From positions 1 through 38,842 of the forward strand of contig JANYIW010000031.1 of NCBI GenBank assembly GCA_025358645.1: a stretch of 38,842 nt of DNA, read 5' to 3'. The notes under the pieces were generated by a model. It saw only the letters and a list, made by a program, of their open reading frames with translations. It was not told the DNA's origin and did not search any database. Positions 24,791 through 33,597 of the stretch are shown in pieces. A program made the position numbers and the translations under genes. The stretch comes from Bacteroidales bacterium (GTDB taxonomy: Bacteria; Bacteroidota; Bacteroidia; Bacteroidales; VadinHA17). Each line of letters starts with the position of its first letter. Position 1 is the stretch's first letter.

Positions 24791-24950
24791 GGTAAAAGAA
24801 AGTTAGGAGTGACTAAAGTTAAAGAAAAGTTTGGAGTGAACTAAAGTTTGGAGTGCCTAAAGTAAAAGAAAAGTTTGGAGTGAACTAAAGTTTGAAGTGC
24901 CTAAAGTTAAAGAAATGTTTGGAGTGAACTAAAGTTTGGAGTGACTAAAG
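24776..24950 (+). repeat. 44-base tandem repeat grown from the ferredoxin 3' end
   Basis: The motif AAAGAAAAGT / TTTGGAGTGAAC recurs with an exact 44-base period (starts 24821, 24865, 24909). TTTGGAGTGAATTAA at 24776-24790 is the end of the ferredoxin gene and matches the repeat, so the array seems to have expanded from the stop-codon region. Units contain GCCTAAAGT and GACTAAAGT, the reverse complements of the units in the array that follows. Confidence 0.75.
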
Positions 24951-25006
24951 TTGTGAAGAAAATTAATTTAAAAATATTGACCATAGATTTAAGTACTCCT
25001 TTAGTC

Positions 25007-25141
25007 ACTTTAGGCACTCTAGGCACTCCAGGCACTTTAGGCACTCCAGGTACTCTAGGCACTTTAGTCACTTTAGGCACTCTAGGCACTTTAGTCACTT
25101 TAGGCACTTTAGGCACTCTAGGCACTCTAGGCACTCTAGGC
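25007..25141 (+). repeat. 15 tandem copies of a 9-base unit (ACTYTAGGC)
   Basis: Fifteen contiguous 9-mers, nearly all ACTTTAGGC, ACTCTAGGC, ACTCCAGGC or ACTTTAGTC, run up to 17 bases before the next start codon. They are the complement of motifs in the 44-base array upstream, so the 367-base gap between the ferredoxin and the sensor gene can fold into a long imperfect hairpin. Frames reading LGTLGT or VPRVPK through it are artefacts of the repeat. No gene is seen in the gap. Confidence 0.85.
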
Positions 25142-25157
25142 ACTTATTTTTTTTAAT

Positions 25158-27044
25158 ATGATAAACAGAAAACCTGTTCTTTATATAAATGATGAAAAAT
25201 GCAGAAATTCATATTCATGCGTTAGGGTCTGTCCTGTCAATGCCATTGAAGTCAAACCACAGAAGGCGCATCCATATATACTTCCTGACAGATGCATCGG
25301 GTGTGGGCTTTGTTATGTATCATGCACACCACACGCCATTGAATTCCGCGATTCTAAAGATGATGTGAAGAAACTCCTGGCATCCGATAGAAAAACGGCA
25401 GCCCTTATTGAGCCAAGCATTGCTTCAGAGTTTGATGATATAACTGATTACAGGAAATTCGTTGCAATGATCAGGTCACTGGGTTTTGATTATGTTCATG
25501 AAGATTCGTTCGGTGTAGATCTTATTGCTGCAGCTTATGCAAAACTATTTTTAAAAGCTGAAGGCAAGTATCTTATCACTGCAAACTGCCCATCAATTGT
25601 TAAACTGATCGAGAAGTTTCACCCAGAATTGGTTCCCAACTTAGCTCCACTGGTCTCACCTATTGTTGCCACTGCAATGGTAGTAAAAGAGTTATACGGG
25701 CCTGAAGTTGCAACAGTACAGATCGGTCCATGTATCGATGCGAAAGATGAATCACTTATTTATAATTCAGGGAATCTGATTGATGGTGTTCTGACATTCG
25801 TGGAACTCAGACAACTTTTTGATGAATTCAAGATACAGGAAAGGCTCGTAAAAATTTCTGATTTTGATCCTCCACATGGAAACTGGGGGGCTCTCTACCC
25901 TCTTCCAGCAGGAATTATACAGGCGGGCGGAATTAAACGTGATATGGTTTCAAGCAGGGTAATAACAGCTTCGGGAAAAGAAGAAATACTGGAAGCTATT
26001 AATGATTTTGATAAATATATTGATACCATACAACACCATTTTAACCTCTTCTTTTGCCATGGATGCCTGCTGGGCCCTGGAATGCAACATCACAATGAAC
26101 GGTTCAGGAGAAGAGCATTGGTACGCAGATATGCTGAAAAGAGAGTCGGCAAACTTGATAAGGTATTGTGGCAGAAAAATATGGAGAAATGGTCAAAGCT
26201 CGATTTTTCAAGAACCTTCACTCCAGACGATCAAAGAATTCCTGATCCTCCGGAAGAAGCTGTATTAGAAGTACTTAAAATAATCGGCAAAGATAATCCG
26301 GATGAAGAAATTAACTGCGGCGCCTGTGGCTATCTCTCCTGCCGCGATTTCGCTTCAACAGTTGCCAAGGGACTGGCGGTTCCTGAAATGTGCCATACTT
26401 TTAACCTCCGTAATAAACAGGAATACATTGAGACACTCAGGCAGACAAACAGAAAACTGGCTGAAACGAAAACGGCTTTAAAAGATTCGGAAGAACTTGC
26501 CCGGAGGGAAAAAGAGATTGCCCAGAGCGCTTCCGACATGATGAATAACATGCTCGAAAAGCTTCCAACAGGAGTGGTAATTGTTGATAATAATCTTAAA
26601 ATACTTCACTCAAATCAAAGCTTTATCAACATTATTGGTGAAGATGCCAGAGCTATTGCAGATGTAATTCCCGGACTTGCAGGCGCTGACGTTAAAACTC
26701 TTATCCCTTTTAATGTCTATAATATGTTCACGTTTGTCATAAAGGAAGATGAGCCGGTTGTGAGCAAAGATGTCCATTTTGAAGATAAAATGCTTAATAT
26801 CTCCATTTTTCCCATCAGAAAGAATAAAATTTGCGGGGCAATAATCCGCGACCTTTATTCGCCTGAGGTACAAGGCGAAGAGGTGACTAACAGGGTCAGT
26901 GAAGTGATTGATAAAAACCTTGAAATGGTTCAAAAGATAGGATTCCTGCTTGGAGAAGGCGCATCAGAAACTGAGCAGATGCTAAACTCTATTATTGAGT
27001 CGTATAAAACAAAAATAGTGAACAAGAAAACCAACCTGAAATAA
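25158..27044 (+). CDS. [FeFe]-hydrogenase-like PAS sensor protein
   Basis: 628 residues, paralogous to the H-cluster-domain kinase at 18099 but without kinase domains. The first ferredoxin motif has Ser18 for its second Cys (C15, S18, C21, C25); the second is intact (C46/49/52/56). The H-cluster-type domain (70-330) keeps Cys144, Cys192 and Cys303, but the position of the first Cys in the last loop is Phe299, with a Cys next to it (FFCHGC). The loop IGPCIDAKD has Ala where Lys is usual. A [4Fe-4S] motif (C387/390/395/412), a coiled segment and a PAS domain (about 455-570) follow. It ends 6 bases before the phosphatase gene, its likely output. Confidence 0.82.
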   Translation: MINRKPVLYINDEKCRNSYSCVRVCPVNAIEVKPQKAHPYILPDRCIGCGLCYVSCTPHAIEFRDSKDDVKKLLASDRKTAALIEPSIASEFDDITDYRKFVAMIRSLGFDYVHEDSFGVDLIAAAYAKLFLKAEGKYLITANCPSIVKLIEKFHPELVPNLAPLVSPIVATAMVVKELYGPEVATVQIGPCIDAKDESLIYNSGNLIDGVLTFVELRQLFDEFKIQERLVKISDFDPPHGNWGALYPLPAGIIQAGGIKRDMVSSRVITASGKEEILEAINDFDKYIDTIQHHFNLFFCHGCLLGPGMQHHNERFRRRALVRRYAEKRVGKLDKVLWQKNMEKWSKLDFSRTFTPDDQRIPDPPEEAVLEVLKIIGKDNPDEEINCGACGYLSCRDFASTVAKGLAVPEMCHTFNLRNKQEYIETLRQTNRKLAETKTALKDSEELARREKEIAQSASDMMNNMLEKLPTGVVIVDNNLKILHSNQSFINIIGEDARAIADVIPGLAGADVKTLIPFNVYNMFTFVIKEDEPVVSKDVHFEDKMLNISIFPIRKNKICGAIIRDLYSPEVQGEEVTNRVSEVIDKNLEMVQKIGFLLGEGASETEQMLNSIIESYKTKIVNKKTNLK

Positions 27045-27050
27045 TCTTAA

Positions 27051-28235
27051 GTGAACAGGAATTTTTTTATAGAGATTAACAGTCAGCAGAGGAACTACGA
27101 CGGTGAGAGAATAAGTGGTGATGTTTTTCTGTACAGGTATATTAAAGAAGAAAACAGGGTTATAGCTGTATTGTCAGATGGGATGGGACATGGTGTTAAG
27201 GCAAATATACTTGCTACCCTTACCTCGACAATGGCTTTGAATTTTACACGCGAACATAAAGAGGTTGACCGAATAGCTGAGATAATTATGAATACACTGC
27301 CGGTATGCAGTGAAAGAAAAATCAGCTATTCAACTTTTACAATAATTGATATTGAGAGCAGCGGAAGGGCTACAATTCTTGAATATGATAACCCATCATG
27401 TGTTATTTTAAGAGGAAACCAGATATTTGATCCTTCATGGAAAAAAGTCGTGCTTGAAAAAGGGAAAAACTCCGGTAAAGTACTCAAAACCTGTTCATTT
27501 ATGCCTGAAAAGGAAGATAGGATCATCTTTTGTTCAGATGGCGTATCACAAAGCGGAATGGGCAGTGAAATGTTTCCATTTGGATGGGAAAGGGATAACA
27601 TATCAACTTATGCTGCATCTCTGGTATCAAATGAAGCTTCAATTTCAGCCATAATGCTCGCCGGCAAGATTGTCACAATGGCACATAAAAACGACAACTA
27701 TAAAGCACGTGATGATATCAGCTGTGCAACAATTTATTTCCGTGAGCCACGAAAACTGATTATCTGCACAGGTCCTCCGTATGAAAAAGAAAAGGATAAG
27801 GACCTGGCTGCAAAAATTCTTGCTTATAAAGGAAAAGTGATACTCTGCGGCGGTACGACAGCAGACATAATTGCCAGGGAATTAAACAGGACAATAATAG
27901 ATGAATTAATTTTCGAAGATCCTGAGCTTCCACCTGAAAGCTTTCTGGAAGGCATTGATCTTGTGACTGAAGGGATACTTACTCTTCAGAAGGTCAACGA
28001 AATATTGAAAACTTATAATAACAGTATAAAACTTGGCAAAGGACCGGCAGATAAGATAGTCAGACTGATAATGGAGAGCGATGAGATTCATTTTATCATC
28101 GGTACGCGGATCAATATTGCGCATCAGGATCCAAATCTGCCTGTTGACCTTGAAATAAGAAGAACAGTCGTAAAAAGAATAGCCCGTTTGCTTGAGGAAA
28201 AGTGGCTTAAGAAAGTTACCTTCGAGTACATATAA
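27051..28235 (+). CDS. SpoIIE-type PP2C protein phosphatase
   Basis: 394 residues from a GTG start. Residues 5-230 are a PP2C/SpoIIE domain: GERISGDVFL, VLSDGMGHG, IIFCSDGVSQSG and DDISCATIYF supply the metal-binding aspartates. Residues 235-394 form a second domain (ILCGGTTADIIARELNR) that commonly follows this phosphatase in hydrogenase loci and whose role is unknown to me. It has no membrane segment. Such phosphatases usually act on serine-phosphorylated anti-anti-sigma proteins. Its pairing with the H-cluster/PAS protein suggests H2- or redox-gated dephosphorylation. The target is not in the window. Confidence 0.83.
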   Translation: MNRNFFIEINSQQRNYDGERISGDVFLYRYIKEENRVIAVLSDGMGHGVKANILATLTSTMALNFTREHKEVDRIAEIIMNTLPVCSERKISYSTFTIIDIESSGRATILEYDNPSCVILRGNQIFDPSWKKVVLEKGKNSGKVLKTCSFMPEKEDRIIFCSDGVSQSGMGSEMFPFGWERDNISTYAASLVSNEASISAIMLAGKIVTMAHKNDNYKARDDISCATIYFREPRKLIICTGPPYEKEKDKDLAAKILAYKGKVILCGGTTADIIARELNRTIIDELIFEDPELPPESFLEGIDLVTEGILTLQKVNEILKTYNNSIKLGKGPADKIVRLIMESDEIHFIIGTRINIAHQDPNLPVDLEIRRTVVKRIARLLEEKWLKKVTFEYI

Positions 28236-28245
28236 TAAAATGTAC

Positions 28246-28674
28246 TCACCCCCTCGTGAGATACTCAACTGTCCTCTTAAAAAGATGAGGTTGAATATCA
28301 GGATGAGTAAGGTTTTCAGGCAGATGATCCAATAATTTCATTTCAGCAATTTCTGATATATCAGGTATCGGCCCGATTTCAGATACTTTTGCAAAGTAAA
28401 GTCTTCCCCATCCGGTTTCTCCCTCAATTGTAACAGAATATGTTGCAATACAAACGAGGTTGAATTTTATTGCGCCTGTCTCTTCCATTAATTCTCTTCC
28501 TGCTGCTTCAAATGAAGTCTCCCCTTCCTCAATATGCCCTCCGGCAATCTCCCATGTTGAACGTTTATTATGCCGGACAAATATCCATTTCTCTTCAAAT
28601 TTTGCTGATATGACTGAATATGTCAGTTTTGAATCAGGAACAAATAAAGGATCATAAAAATTAACTTCTGTCAT
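28246..28674 (-). CDS. Nudix hydrolase
   Basis: 142 residues with a complete Nudix box: GGHIEEGETSFEAAGRELME plus ETGAI. Members hydrolyse nucleoside diphosphates linked to another group; the short chain and RSTWEIAGG context resemble 8-oxo-dGTP-type or general house-cleaning enzymes. It converges with the phosphatase gene with a 10-base gap. The exact substrate is not visible. Confidence 0.87.
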   Translation of the reverse strand: MTEVNFYDPLFVPDSKLTYSVISAKFEEKWIFVRHNKRSTWEIAGGHIEEGETSFEAAGRELMEETGAIKFNLVCIATYSVTIEGETGWGRLYFAKVSEIGPIPDISEIAEMKLLDHLPENLTHPDIQPHLFKRTVEYLTRG

Positions 28675-28760
28675 TTTAAATAAATCTCTTGATTGTTGCG
28701 AATGTAAGAATAATCAGGATAATTATTTATTGAGTACTTTTATATCTTAAAATCTTTTCA

Positions 28761-29942
28761 ATGGGTATATTGATTATTCTTATAATTACCGAGATTCTTA
28801 CGCCAATTGTTCTTAAACAGCACTTTTTTAACAATTCAAAGGCAAAATATTCTATTTCTATTATTATTCATGTTATTCTCAGTCTATGGGTCTGGATCAT
28901 ATTTATTGAAACGACTTCTTATAACAGCTTTTACGATAACCCCAGGCATGTCTGGCTAATGATGAACATGACAGCTATAATAATAGCGATAGTTATCCCA
29001 AGATTCATCTTAATTGTTTTTCATTTTTCAGGTAAATTAGTAAATATTAAAAATGGAAGTCATATAAGGGGATTAACAAATGCCGGGTTGATCATAATGA
29101 CTGCAATACTTATAATAATTTCTATCAGTGCATTTTACGGAAGATTTAATTTTAAGACTGAAGAGGTTACTATAAAAATAGCAGGATTAAACAAAGATCT
29201 TGATGGTTTGAAGATAGTCCAACTGTCAGATATGCATCTCACTTCATTTTATCATCATAAAAAACTACTTCAAAAGGTTATGGATGATGTAAATCAAATT
29301 AATCCTGATCTTCTTATCAATACAGGTGACTTTATCAGTTTTGGATGGCGCGAATTTGAAAGAGACGACACTATCCTTGCTAAAGCAAAAAGCAGGTATG
29401 GCAATTATGCTATCATGGGCAATCATGATGAGGGAACCTACGATCCATATTTCACAGAGGCTGACAGGGAAAATAATATATTGATTATGAATAACCTGAT
29501 AAAAGCTTCAGGATATCAGATACTGAATGATGAATTTAAAACAATAAAAATTGGAAAGGCAAGAATAGCGCTCATCGGCGTTACCACAGAAGGGCGGCAT
29601 CCTCACATGATTCACGGGGATCTTAATAAAGCAATTGCAGGACTTGACAGTGTTGATCTTAAAATACTTCTCACACATGATCCTAATCATTGGGCCGAGG
29701 CTGTCACAGGAAGGACCGATATTGAAATAACACTTTCAGGGCATACTCATGGCATGCAAATGGGGATAATCACAAAAAAATTCAGATGGAGCCCTTCAAA
29801 ATATTTTTATCCACACTGGAATGGACTTTACAAATCCGGGCATCAGTATCAATATGTTAACCGCGGACTTGGAGTTCTTGCTATCCCTTTCAGGATATGG
29901 ATGCCTCCGGAAATTACAGTTATAACAGTTAAAAAGGAATAA
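28761..29942 (+). CDS. Membrane-anchored metallophosphoesterase (YkuE-like)
   Basis: 393 residues. The first 125 contain about four hydrophobic helices. The catalytic calcineurin-like domain follows: LSDMHLTSF, NTGDFISFG, GNHDEG, LTHDPN and LSGHTHGMQMG give all the usual dinuclear-metal ligands. Relatives include YkuE-type phosphodiesterases of the cell envelope; the substrate is unknown. It is monocistronic, and a hairpin lies about 45 bases after its stop. Confidence 0.87.
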   Translation: MGILIILIITEILTPIVLKQHFFNNSKAKYSISIIIHVILSLWVWIIFIETTSYNSFYDNPRHVWLMMNMTAIIIAIVIPRFILIVFHFSGKLVNIKNGSHIRGLTNAGLIIMTAILIIISISAFYGRFNFKTEEVTIKIAGLNKDLDGLKIVQLSDMHLTSFYHHKKLLQKVMDDVNQINPDLLINTGDFISFGWREFERDDTILAKAKSRYGNYAIMGNHDEGTYDPYFTEADRENNILIMNNLIKASGYQILNDEFKTIKIGKARIALIGVTTEGRHPHMIHGDLNKAIAGLDSVDLKILLTHDPNHWAEAVTGRTDIEITLSGHTHGMQMGIITKKFRWSPSKYFYPHWNGLYKSGHQYQYVNRGLGVLAIPFRIWMPPEITVITVKKE

Positions 29943-30301
29943 GACTATTATTTAACTAATGCTTCTTCTAAGTTCTGACTAAAAAGAGACGGGTGGCAGA
30001 TAACTGCCACCCGTAGTATTACCCTCCCCTTATCTTTATACTAACCTATAAACCTACTAACCTGTAAGATATGGTCGAAAATAATTATTGGGAATAATTT
30101 ACTAACCATTTCAGTTCGGGTAACATATACTTGATAGACAATGTAAAACACAACAATATTCCTTAAAATCTGACCTATTGATATATTTTACTATAAACAA
30201 TTAAACATTTGAAAAGTTTAAAATGATGTTCAAGAAGTACCAATTCGATACTTCATTCTATTTTAGTAAATTGCTACCTGTAAGATAAGAGTAAATAGTG
30301 T
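29943..30301. other. Intergenic region with hairpin and a separated 12-base repeat
   Basis: This 359-base AT-rich gap holds no gene. An 11-base-pair perfect hairpin (listed separately) follows the phosphoesterase. ACCTGTAAGATA occurs twice, at 30060-30071 and 30276-30287, the second copy ending 14 bases before the GH9 start. The best promoter-like box for the GH9 gene is TATTTTAG at 30259-30266, one mismatch from TAnnTTTG. Confidence 0.5.
29989..30014. terminator. Hairpin after the metallophosphoesterase
   Basis: ACGGGTGGCAG (29989-29999) pairs perfectly with CTGCCACCCGT (30004-30014) around a 4-base loop. There is no T tract on the plus side, though an A run precedes it. It probably ends the transcript or stabilises its 3' end. 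Confidence 0.55.
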
Positions 30302-32785
30302 ATGAAAAATGTGCGTAAATACTTAATTTTCTTTGCTTTGATTCCTGTTTTATCCTGCAGTGCCAAGAAAAATGAATGGATAAGGATCAACCAGCTTGGC
30401 TACAGGAATTATGATATCAAAGTCGCAGTATTATTAAGCAGGAAAACCTTAAATCTTAACTCATTTAAAGTAATCGATGTAAAATCAGGCAAAGTGGCAA
30501 TGGCATTTGATAACGTTGTAAGGACTGAACCATTAGAACCATTTATAAGTTGTTACCGGCTTTCATTCACAAACCTTAATAAGAGCGGTGTTTACAGAAT
30601 TATCGCGGGGGAAGCGGTCTCTCCCGAATTCCGTATTGCGGACGATGTGTATGATGGTACCGCTGATTTTCTTCTGAACTATATGCGACAGCAACGGTGC
30701 GGATTTAACCCTTATGTAAAAGATTCATGTCACATGCATGATGGATTTGAGATATATGGGAAATCAACTGATTCCGCTCATATAAATGTAACCGGTGGAT
30801 GGCATGATGCTGCTGATTATCTTCAATATGTAGCAACATCAGCCAATGCAACATACCAGATGCTCTTCGCCTATTCAGAGAATCCCGCATCATTCAGTGA
30901 TAAATATCTTCCAAATGGCTTGCCCGGACAGGACGGAATACCGGATATTCTTAACGAAAGCAAATGGGGTCTCGACTGGCTTCTCAAAATGAATCCCGGA
31001 CCAGGAGTTATGTACAACCAGATAGCGGATGACCGTGATCATATCGGGTTCAGGTTGCCAAATAACGACACGGCTAATTACGGGAAAGGCCGGGAAAGAC
31101 CTGTTTATTATTGTACAGGAAAACCCCAGGGGCTTTTTAAGTATAAAAACAGAACTACAGGAATAGCTTCAACTGCCGGAAAGTTTGCGTCTGCTTTCGC
31201 AAAAGGGGCAGCAGTCTTTGAAAAAGTTGATCCTCAGTTTTCAAAATTACTTTTAGATAAAGCAACATCAGCCTTCAGTTTTGGACTCGATAACCCAGGG
31301 GTATGCCAGACAGCGCCTGGAACCGCTCCGTACTTTTATGAAGAGGATAACTGGACTGATGATATGGAACTGGCGGCAGTTGAATTATACAACCTGACAA
31401 AAGAACAAAAATATCTCAGTTATTCATTGGAATTCGGACGAAAAGAGACAGTTACTCCATGGATTGGAAGTGATACTGCACGCCATTATCAGTGGTATCC
31501 ATTTGTAAATATGGGTCATGCTGCTCTTGCAAGGGAACAGAAAAACCAAAATAAAACTGAATTTGCTGGGTACATGAAAAAAGGACTTGATCTTACAGAA
31601 CTGAAGGCCAGGAAAAATCCTTTTCATATTGGCATTCCATTTATCTGGTGCTCTAATAATCTTATTGCCGCCATATTAACGCAGGCACATCTTTATTCTG
31701 AAATAACCGGAGACAATTCATACGCCGAACTTGAAGCTGCTCATAGGGATTGGCTCTTCGGGTGTAATCCATGGGGTACGAGTATGATAGTCGGTCTTCC
31801 TGGAAATGGGGATTGGCCTGAAAACTCCCATTCATCGTTTGTTGTTAAAGGAGGTCAGGTTTATGGCGGTCTTGTTGATGGCCCGGTCTATCCAACAATC
31901 TTCAATTCCCTTAAATATATCTACCTGTCTGAAAAAGATGAATACGCGCAATTTCAAACTAAGCTTGCCGTTTATCACGATGACTTTGCAGATTATTCTA
32001 CCAATGAGTGCACAATGGATGGTACAGCCAGCCTGACATATTATCTTTCAGCATTTCAGTCTCAATCGGAGAACCTGTATCTGAATCCAAATATCACTAT
32101 GAACAGAGGAGCTATAGTAAGGATGGATAAAACAAAAAGGAACATTTATCTCTGTTTTACAGCGCACGACTTTTCTGATGGCTTCGATACAATTACCATA
32201 ACATTAAACCATCATAATATAAAAGCTTCTTTCTTTCTTACAGGCGACTTCTGCAGAAATCCTACTAATAAAAAAGTAATAAACAAGCTGAGAGCAGATG
32301 GTCATTATATTGGCCCACATTCGGATAAACATCTTCTCTATTGTACCTGGGAAAAGAGGGATTCACTGCTTATTACAAAAAATGAGTTTTTATCGGACCT
32401 CAGGGATAATTATAATGCACTTGCGAATTCGGGTATCTCTAAAAAGAATGCATTAGTCTTCCTGCCTCCATATGAATGGTATAATGACACAATCGCCAGT
32501 TGGTCAGGCATAGCGGGTGCCAGACTTATTAATATCTCAAGTGGTACCATAATTAACCAGGACTGGACATTTCCCGACAAAGGGAAACCTTACTTTTCAA
32601 GTGATTCACTGATGAAAAATTTAATTTCATATGAAAAACTGAAAAATATGAATGGATATATTCTTCTTATTCATCCGGGAACTGATCCCAGAAGAAAAGA
32701 TAAATTTTATCTTCGACTGGACTCCATTTTAAACTACCTTGAAAATATGAAATACAGCTTTCATTCATTTTCAGAAATTAATTAA
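30302..32785 (+). CDS. GH9 endoglucanase-like lipoprotein fused to a NodB deacetylase-like domain
   Basis: 827 residues. A signal peptide ends in VLSC with Cys19 as the likely lipid anchor. Residues 25-112 form an Ig-like CelD_N domain (INQLGYR). Residues 115-595 are GH9: GGWHDAADY supplies the aspartate pair (Asp169, Asp172), HSSF lies near 511, and the acid Glu is in TNECTMDGTA near 564. Residues 605-827 are NodB-like: HHNIKASFFLTGDF, GPHSDKHLLY (metal histidines), LPPYEWYN and ILLIHPGTDP. The first NodB motif TFDDG is TAHDFSDG, a variant I associate with Bacteroidota members. A surface enzyme for beta-glucan or a substituted, acetylated polysaccharide is inferred. No SusC/D genes are adjacent. 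Confidence 0.87.
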   Translation: MKNVRKYLIFFALIPVLSCSAKKNEWIRINQLGYRNYDIKVAVLLSRKTLNLNSFKVIDVKSGKVAMAFDNVVRTEPLEPFISCYRLSFTNLNKSGVYRIIAGEAVSPEFRIADDVYDGTADFLLNYMRQQRCGFNPYVKDSCHMHDGFEIYGKSTDSAHINVTGGWHDAADYLQYVATSANATYQMLFAYSENPASFSDKYLPNGLPGQDGIPDILNESKWGLDWLLKMNPGPGVMYNQIADDRDHIGFRLPNNDTANYGKGRERPVYYCTGKPQGLFKYKNRTTGIASTAGKFASAFAKGAAVFEKVDPQFSKLLLDKATSAFSFGLDNPGVCQTAPGTAPYFYEEDNWTDDMELAAVELYNLTKEQKYLSYSLEFGRKETVTPWIGSDTARHYQWYPFVNMGHAALAREQKNQNKTEFAGYMKKGLDLTELKARKNPFHIGIPFIWCSNNLIAAILTQAHLYSEITGDNSYAELEAAHRDWLFGCNPWGTSMIVGLPGNGDWPENSHSSFVVKGGQVYGGLVDGPVYPTIFNSLKYIYLSEKDEYAQFQTKLAVYHDDFADYSTNECTMDGTASLTYYLSAFQSQSENLYLNPNITMNRGAIVRMDKTKRNIYLCFTAHDFSDGFDTITITLNHHNIKASFFLTGDFCRNPTNKKVINKLRADGHYIGPHSDKHLLYCTWEKRDSLLITKNEFLSDLRDNYNALANSGISKKNALVFLPPYEWYNDTIASWSGIAGARLINISSGTIINQDWTFPDKGKPYFSSDSLMKNLISYEKLKNMNGYILLIHPGTDPRRKDKFYLRLDSILNYLENMKYSFHSFSEIN

Positions 32786-32802
32786 CTGTATTATAAAAAT
32801 TA

Positions 32803-33510
32803 ATGTTAAAAGACCAAAAATTTCTCAAAATAGAGGATATAGAATTCAAAGTAATTTATTCAGGAAGAAGGACAATTGGAATCAGCGTACTGCCTGATTC
32901 ATCGGTGATTGTAAGAGTCCCATACCTTACCTCATTAAAAACAATCATCAGGATTGCAAATGAAAAGTACGGATGGGTCCTGAAACATCGTGATAACTAC
33001 AGAAAACTCGATAATAGTTCCATGAACAGATCATATACATCGGGCGAGGCTCATCTATTCCGCGGTAATGAGTCTATTCTCCGGATTGAAAAATCAGGAA
33101 AATCTTACATCCGTTTTTATGATAATACAATTGAACTCGGAACAGAAAGAACAGATGATGCCCGGATAATAAAGAGTTTGCTGTATAAAGGGTATAAGAA
33201 TGAAGCTCTGATTCATTTTCCTGATTTGATGAATAAAGTTCTAAGTGAACATGAAAATCAGATGTTTAAGCCGAAAGGGCTGGTTATCAGAACCATGAAA
33301 AGACGCTGGGGAAGCTGCTCAAATAAAGGCATAATAACATTAAGTACAGAACTTATAAAGCTCGCCGACCTGTTTATTGAATATGTTATTACCCATGAGC
33401 TTTGCCACCTTAAGCACCATAACCACGGTAAGGAATATTACAAATTACTTTCTGAGTTATTCCCTGATTATAAACAGATTAGAAAAGAGTTAAGAAAGTA
33501 CATTCAATAA
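32803..33510 (+). CDS. YgjP/DUF45-type zinc metallopeptidase-like protein
   Basis: 235 residues. The M48/SprT-like zinc site is THELCHLKHHNHGKEYY (HExxH plus a downstream His), and the DUF45 hallmark RRWGSCSNKGIITLS precedes it. YgjP-family proteins are predicted metal-dependent hydrolases often linked to type I restriction genes; the physiological substrate is unknown. It starts 17 bases after the GH9 stop and could be co-transcribed. Confidence 0.85.
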   Translation: MLKDQKFLKIEDIEFKVIYSGRRTIGISVLPDSSVIVRVPYLTSLKTIIRIANEKYGWVLKHRDNYRKLDNSSMNRSYTSGEAHLFRGNESILRIEKSGKSYIRFYDNTIELGTERTDDARIIKSLLYKGYKNEALIHFPDLMNKVLSEHENQMFKPKGLVIRTMKRRWGSCSNKGIITLSTELIKLADLFIEYVITHELCHLKHHNHGKEYYKLLSELFPDYKQIRKELRKYIQ

Positions 33511-33569
33511 AAGCACAGGTATCCAGTAAGATTTCTTCGTTGCTTCGCTTCACTCAAAGACTCTATAAC

Positions 33570-33586
33570 CAGGAATGATATTCCTG
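33570..33586. terminator. Short palindrome between convergent genes
   Basis: CAGGAAT-GAT-ATTCCTG forms a 7-base-pair hairpin in the 87-base gap between convergent genes. It lacks a T tract on either side, so a role as terminator is possible but weak. Confidence 0.3.
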
Positions 33587-33597
33587 ATTTGTAATTC

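Noticed and set aside
24776-25141. Possible CRISPR array.
   Set aside because: Units are 9 and 44 bases without unique spacers, and no cas genes are present.
24907-25156. Open frames reading VPRVPKV or LGTLGTL through the repeat array, on both strands.
   Set aside because: They are produced by the 9-base period and have no other protein character; the composition is purely that of the repeat.
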